A program made the position numbers and the translations under genes. The notes under the pieces were generated by a model. The model had not been told where the DNA came from and made no database searches. It worked only from the letters and a program-made list of their open reading frames with translations. This document shows, in pieces, positions 61,241 through 64,000 of a stretch of DNA of 64,000 nucleotides (the first letter of the stretch is position 1; every line of letters begins with the position of its first letter). The DNA is from Acidaminobacter hydrogenoformans DSM 2784 (GTDB lineage Bacteria > Bacillota > Clostridia > Peptostreptococcales > Acidaminobacteraceae). The stretch is taken from positions 1 through 64,000 of the forward strand of contig NZ_FMWL01000011.1 of NCBI RefSeq assembly GCF_900103005.1, read 5' to 3'.

Positions 61241-62482
61241 TTACCGGTTGTAAACACCTTCGTTAAGGTAAGCTAAAAGCTCTTCTTTACTCATATTGTC
61301 AATGCCAATGTAAGCGAGGTTATATTTGCTTTCTTTGAAAAAGTTCTTGTTGTGGAATGCTCCAGCCATGACGATCATGGAGTCAATAATAGGTGTTGGA
61401 ACACCATATTGTACGCCTAAATCATGATAAATTTTGCAGCCAACAGGAACGTCTTCTGTGAGGTAGCGGTGATGGATGCTGTTAGGACCGGTATTGCCTT
61501 CAGTGGAAGGTTGGTCGAGCGGGAATACCACATTGTCTTTTCCATTCTCATCCAGGCCCATATATTCCTGTGTCAGCACACTGCGGCGGGAGAAGAAGGA
61601 TTCGTAGGCATATTTAGGAACATCTACGCCAATGGCTTCTGCAAGCGCGATCTCTTCATTATAGAACTGGTATTGAACTTCGCAGATGGAAGGGCTAAGG
61701 CCGTGTGAATACATGGAGTAGTTCGTTCTGTCGTGGCCCCCAAAGATGACGCCCCAGTTTTCCATGGTCGAAACGCCAAGGATGGTCGCAGGGACGTGAA
61801 TGACCGGGTTGATGTTAGAGAAGCCAATATCGAGCACTGTATTGCCTGCCTCTGGACCATTCCCTTGAGTGACCGCATCAAGGCAAGGGAGATATTTGGA
61901 GGACTCAATAAAGTCCTCTATGTCAGACATAGGCATGGATGCGCCTCGCAATGTGATCGCGCGGTATTTGACGCCAACGTGAGGGAACATGAAGCCGTTG
62001 ACGGCTTCAATTCTTGTGCCGTATGGTGCTGAGGACCAACCGCCTACAATAATTTTCTTGGTGCAGCCCATCTCGCGCATCAAGCGTCTAAGAATTAATG
62101 TCGCATAGTTGTCCGTAAAGATATGTACTACTTGACCATCTTCAAGGTGTGGGATCATTTCCCGGAAGAACGGTTCGTGAGCCATAGCTGGCGCTGCGAC
62201 GACAATTAAGCCTGCGCCTTTGACAGCGGCACCCATGTCACTTGTGACTAAATCGAAAAACGCTTTTCCGGAGCGCTCGAAGCTGTATAAGTTGCGCTGG
62301 ACGCCATCAAGTAAGATGCCGGTTTTATCAAGGTTAGCGAGTGTCTTCTCTGCAAATGGCATCATGTCATATAAACGTACCTCGCGGCCGGCTAATTTCA
62401 TATCTGCTGCACAGGTTTTCCCTACAGCGCCGCCGCCTATGACAGCGATTGGCAGATCTTTTAAGTACTCCATTTTGCTCAT
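61241..62482 (-). CDS. octopine/nopaline (opine) dehydrogenase family protein
   Basis: 413 residues. Rossmann motif IAVIGGGAVGKTCAADM, then VVAAPAMAHEPFF and a C-domain with the opine dehydrogenase pattern (INPVIHVPATILGVSTMENWG, HHRYLTEDVPVGCKIYHDLG). GGAGG precedes the ATG. It leads an operon with a PrpD-like protein and diverges from a LysR gene. It differs strongly from the relative at 26784, so the two probably act on different substrates. Confidence 0.82.
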   Translation of the reverse strand: MSKMEYLKDLPIAVIGGGAVGKTCAADMKLAGREVRLYDMMPFAEKTLANLDKTGILLDGVQRNLYSFERSGKAFFDLVTSDMGAAVKGAGLIVVAAPAMAHEPFFREMIPHLEDGQVVHIFTDNYATLILRRLMREMGCTKKIIVGGWSSAPYGTRIEAVNGFMFPHVGVKYRAITLRGASMPMSDIEDFIESSKYLPCLDAVTQGNGPEAGNTVLDIGFSNINPVIHVPATILGVSTMENWGVIFGGHDRTNYSMYSHGLSPSICEVQYQFYNEEIALAEAIGVDVPKYAYESFFSRRSVLTQEYMGLDENGKDNVVFPLDQPSTEGNTGPNSIHHRYLTEDVPVGCKIYHDLGVQYGVPTPIIDSMIVMAGAFHNKNFFKESKYNLAYIGIDNMSKEELLAYLNEGVYNR

Positions 62483-62638
62483 GATTGTGCCTCCTTAAGT
62501 AGTTTGCGTTGACCGCGAATTTGTATTTGCATGATTGAGTTGTATGTTTCTTGAACTCAGTATATACTCAAGTTAAGCGATTTGTAAAATGAATGGATTT
62601 CATCATAAGCATGAAAATAAATGATAGTAGGTGTTTAA

Positions 62639-63526
62639 ATGGAATTGAGAAATGTCACGACATTTTTGAAAGTAGCGGAATCTGGCAGTTTTACGAAAGC
62701 CGCTGAGCAGCTGGGGTATGTACAGTCAACGGTGACGGTTCAAATCCAGCAGCTTGAGAAGGAGATTGGTTTTCCCTTATTTGATCGAATAGGTAAGAAG
62801 GTTTCTTTAACGCCTATGGGTCAGGAGTTCATAGTTTACGCTAATCAACTGGAGAGAATTGCAGCGGAATCCAAGCAGATTGGGAAAAATCCAAAAAATT
62901 ACTCAGGGCATTTACGGATTGGGGTTCTCGAGTCACTGTTTGTGTGGTTAATTGAGGATCTTCTGATTGAGTATCATAACGAATTTCCAAATGTTTCAGT
63001 CGAGACAAAGACAGCGTCTGGCAGCGATCTTTTTAATCTGTTAAGACAGAATCAGCTGGATTTGATTTATTTATTGGATAAAAAAATTACTGAGAAAGAT
63101 TGTGTACGTACTTTTGCTTGGCCTGTTAAGATTGTTTTTGTGACCAGTCCAGAACATCCAATAACAAAAATGAAAAAGATTGCTTTTCAGGATGTCCTTC
63201 AATATCCTTTGATCTTGACGGAGAAAAATGGTATTTATAGAAAAGCGCTTGAAGATTTTGCTTCAGAAAGAAATACGCTAATAACGCCTTATTGGGAAAT
63301 TGACAATACAGGCACTATTGTTAAATTGATCAAGCATGGTCTTGGGATTGCGTTTCTACCTGAATATACAGTAAATGAAAGTGTCGAAGGTCATGAGTTG
63401 GTGGCCTTGGAAGTTGAGGATTGTTCGATCGAGTTTTGGAGCCAATTGTTTTACAATAAGAACAAATGGATTACACCGCCGATGGATGGGTTTATAAAGA
63501 TGATTGAAAGCTGCTATCAAACATAA
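62639..63526 (+). CDS. LysR family transcriptional regulator
   Basis: 295 residues. MELRNVTTFLKVAESGSFTKAAEQLGYVQSTVTVQIQQLE is the standard DNA-binding helix-turn-helix; a full effector domain follows. It diverges from the opine-dehydrogenase/PrpD operon across 156 bases, so it probably controls it. Confidence 0.92.
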   Translation: MELRNVTTFLKVAESGSFTKAAEQLGYVQSTVTVQIQQLEKEIGFPLFDRIGKKVSLTPMGQEFIVYANQLERIAAESKQIGKNPKNYSGHLRIGVLESLFVWLIEDLLIEYHNEFPNVSVETKTASGSDLFNLLRQNQLDLIYLLDKKITEKDCVRTFAWPVKIVFVTSPEHPITKMKKIAFQDVLQYPLILTEKNGIYRKALEDFASERNTLITPYWEIDNTGTIVKLIKHGLGIAFLPEYTVNESVEGHELVALEVEDCSIEFWSQLFYNKNKWITPPMDGFIKMIESCYQT

Positions 63527-63555
63527 AAACGACTTTAGACGCCATGGTTTAATCA

Positions 63556-63595
63556 GCTCCTCTTCTGATCCGAAGGGGAGCCGTTCACTTTTCTG
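63556..63595 (+). terminator. hairpin after the LysR gene
   Basis: Stem GCTCCTCTTC / GAAGGGGAGC with one wobble pair; the T tail is broken, so a weak terminator. Confidence 0.45.
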
Positions 63596-63659
63596 CTTTT
63601 ACAAAGAACCAAAATCAGTGCATAATAAGACTAAATGGATTGCGAAGGGGGCTTTATTG

Positions 63660-64000
63660 GTGAAAAGAAAAGCTTGCTTAGTCTTCATCATACTATCCCT
63701 ATTGGCACTGTCAGGTCATTTTTGGACCTTTGGTGAAGAGGTGGATTTAACAAAAGAGACAATAGTGGTTGGGGGCGACTATTACTTTCCGCCCTTTGAA
63801 TATGAAGATGACAATGGCGTTTATAAAGGCTTTAATATAGATATCATGCGAGCGATAGCCATTGAAAAAGGGCTGGACCTTGAAATTGTACCAATGCCTT
63901 GGTATAATGCGCTCTTTGCACTTGAAACAGGTAAAATCAGAGCAATTCAAGGCATGAAGTTTTCTGAATCAAGAAGTTTACGGTATGATTTCTCAGAGCC
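63660..64000 (+). CDS. periplasmic-binding-type (SBP_bac_3) receptor, N-terminal part
   Basis: Starts at GTG 63660 with GAAGGGG 9 bases upstream and is open to the right edge (113 codons seen). A signal peptide (LVFIILSLLALSGHFW) is followed by a family 3 solute-binding domain: IVVGGDYYFPPFEYEDDNGVYKGFNID, then VPMPWYNALFALETGKIRAIQGMKFSESR. No lipobox cysteine is seen, so it may be the sensor part of a membrane kinase or GGDEF protein and not an ABC binding protein; the end lies outside the window. Confidence 0.8.
   Translation, partial: MKRKACLVFIILSLLALSGHFWTFGEEVDLTKETIVVGGDYYFPPFEYEDDNGVYKGFNIDIMRAIAIEKGLDLEIVPMPWYNALFALETGKIRAIQGMKFSESRSLRYDFSE

Overview
The window looks like the chromosome of an amino-acid-fermenting, anaerobic member of the Firmicutes (Clostridia). 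The signs are strong purine-rich ribosome binding sites with frequent GTG/TTG starts, lipoprotein signal peptides, an SLH-domain surface protein, a CotH-type protein, a tryptophanase, a B12-binding mutase-like protein, sigma-54 activators and many M20 hydrolases. The genus cannot be fixed from the sequence; an Acidaminobacter- or Fusibacter-like organism is only a guess. No rRNA, tRNA or CRISPR array was seen.

Layout. 1-640: 3' end of a group II intron. 794-5851: a PrpR-like sigma-54 activator and a sigma-54-promoted M20 amidohydrolase/membrane transporter pair. 5963-13266: a LysR regulator diverging from a catabolic operon (metallo-amidohydrolase, TctC-TctB-TctA transporter, DUF1932-type dehydrogenase, RraA-type aldolase). 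13300-14460: a REP-associated transposase among its repeats. 14476-20683: DMT exporter with LysR, tryptophanase with a divergent regulator, an M20 hydrolase. 21353-22915: a solo TnpB element. 23134-27866: CotH lipoprotein, then a translationally coupled opine-dehydrogenase-like/B12-mutase-like pair on the minus strand. 28234-33798: a PAS-sigma-54 activator, a textbook -24/-12 promoter, a BCCT carrier, a histidine-ammonia-lyase homologue that lacks the MIO triad, and a small membrane protein; this looks like ergothioneine (or another histidine betaine) catabolism. 34047-43946: toxin-antitoxin pair, SLH-ComEC-like-LTD surface protein, two nuclease-helicases and a HIT protein. 44072-54774: AraC-type sensor regulator, orphan solute-binding lipoprotein and three secreted esterases sharing upstream architecture. 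54900-64000: CsoR/DMT pair, AbiE toxin-antitoxin, ppnP, another DMT carrier, a PrpD/opine-dehydrogenase-like operon with LysR, and the start of a periplasmic-binding-type receptor.

The strongest unexplained signal is a 10-base word, TGCCGATGGT, present 21 times on the two strands (about 0.12 expected by chance). It occurs as inverted pairs in terminators at convergent gene ends, as single copies in intergenic DNA, and inside genes in several different reading frames. That is how DNA uptake sequences behave in Haemophilus and Neisseria, but I know of no such system in Firmicutes. A second family of near-identical terminators (core GAGCCAAGACCA) recurs five times, and two of its copies carry the 10-mer.
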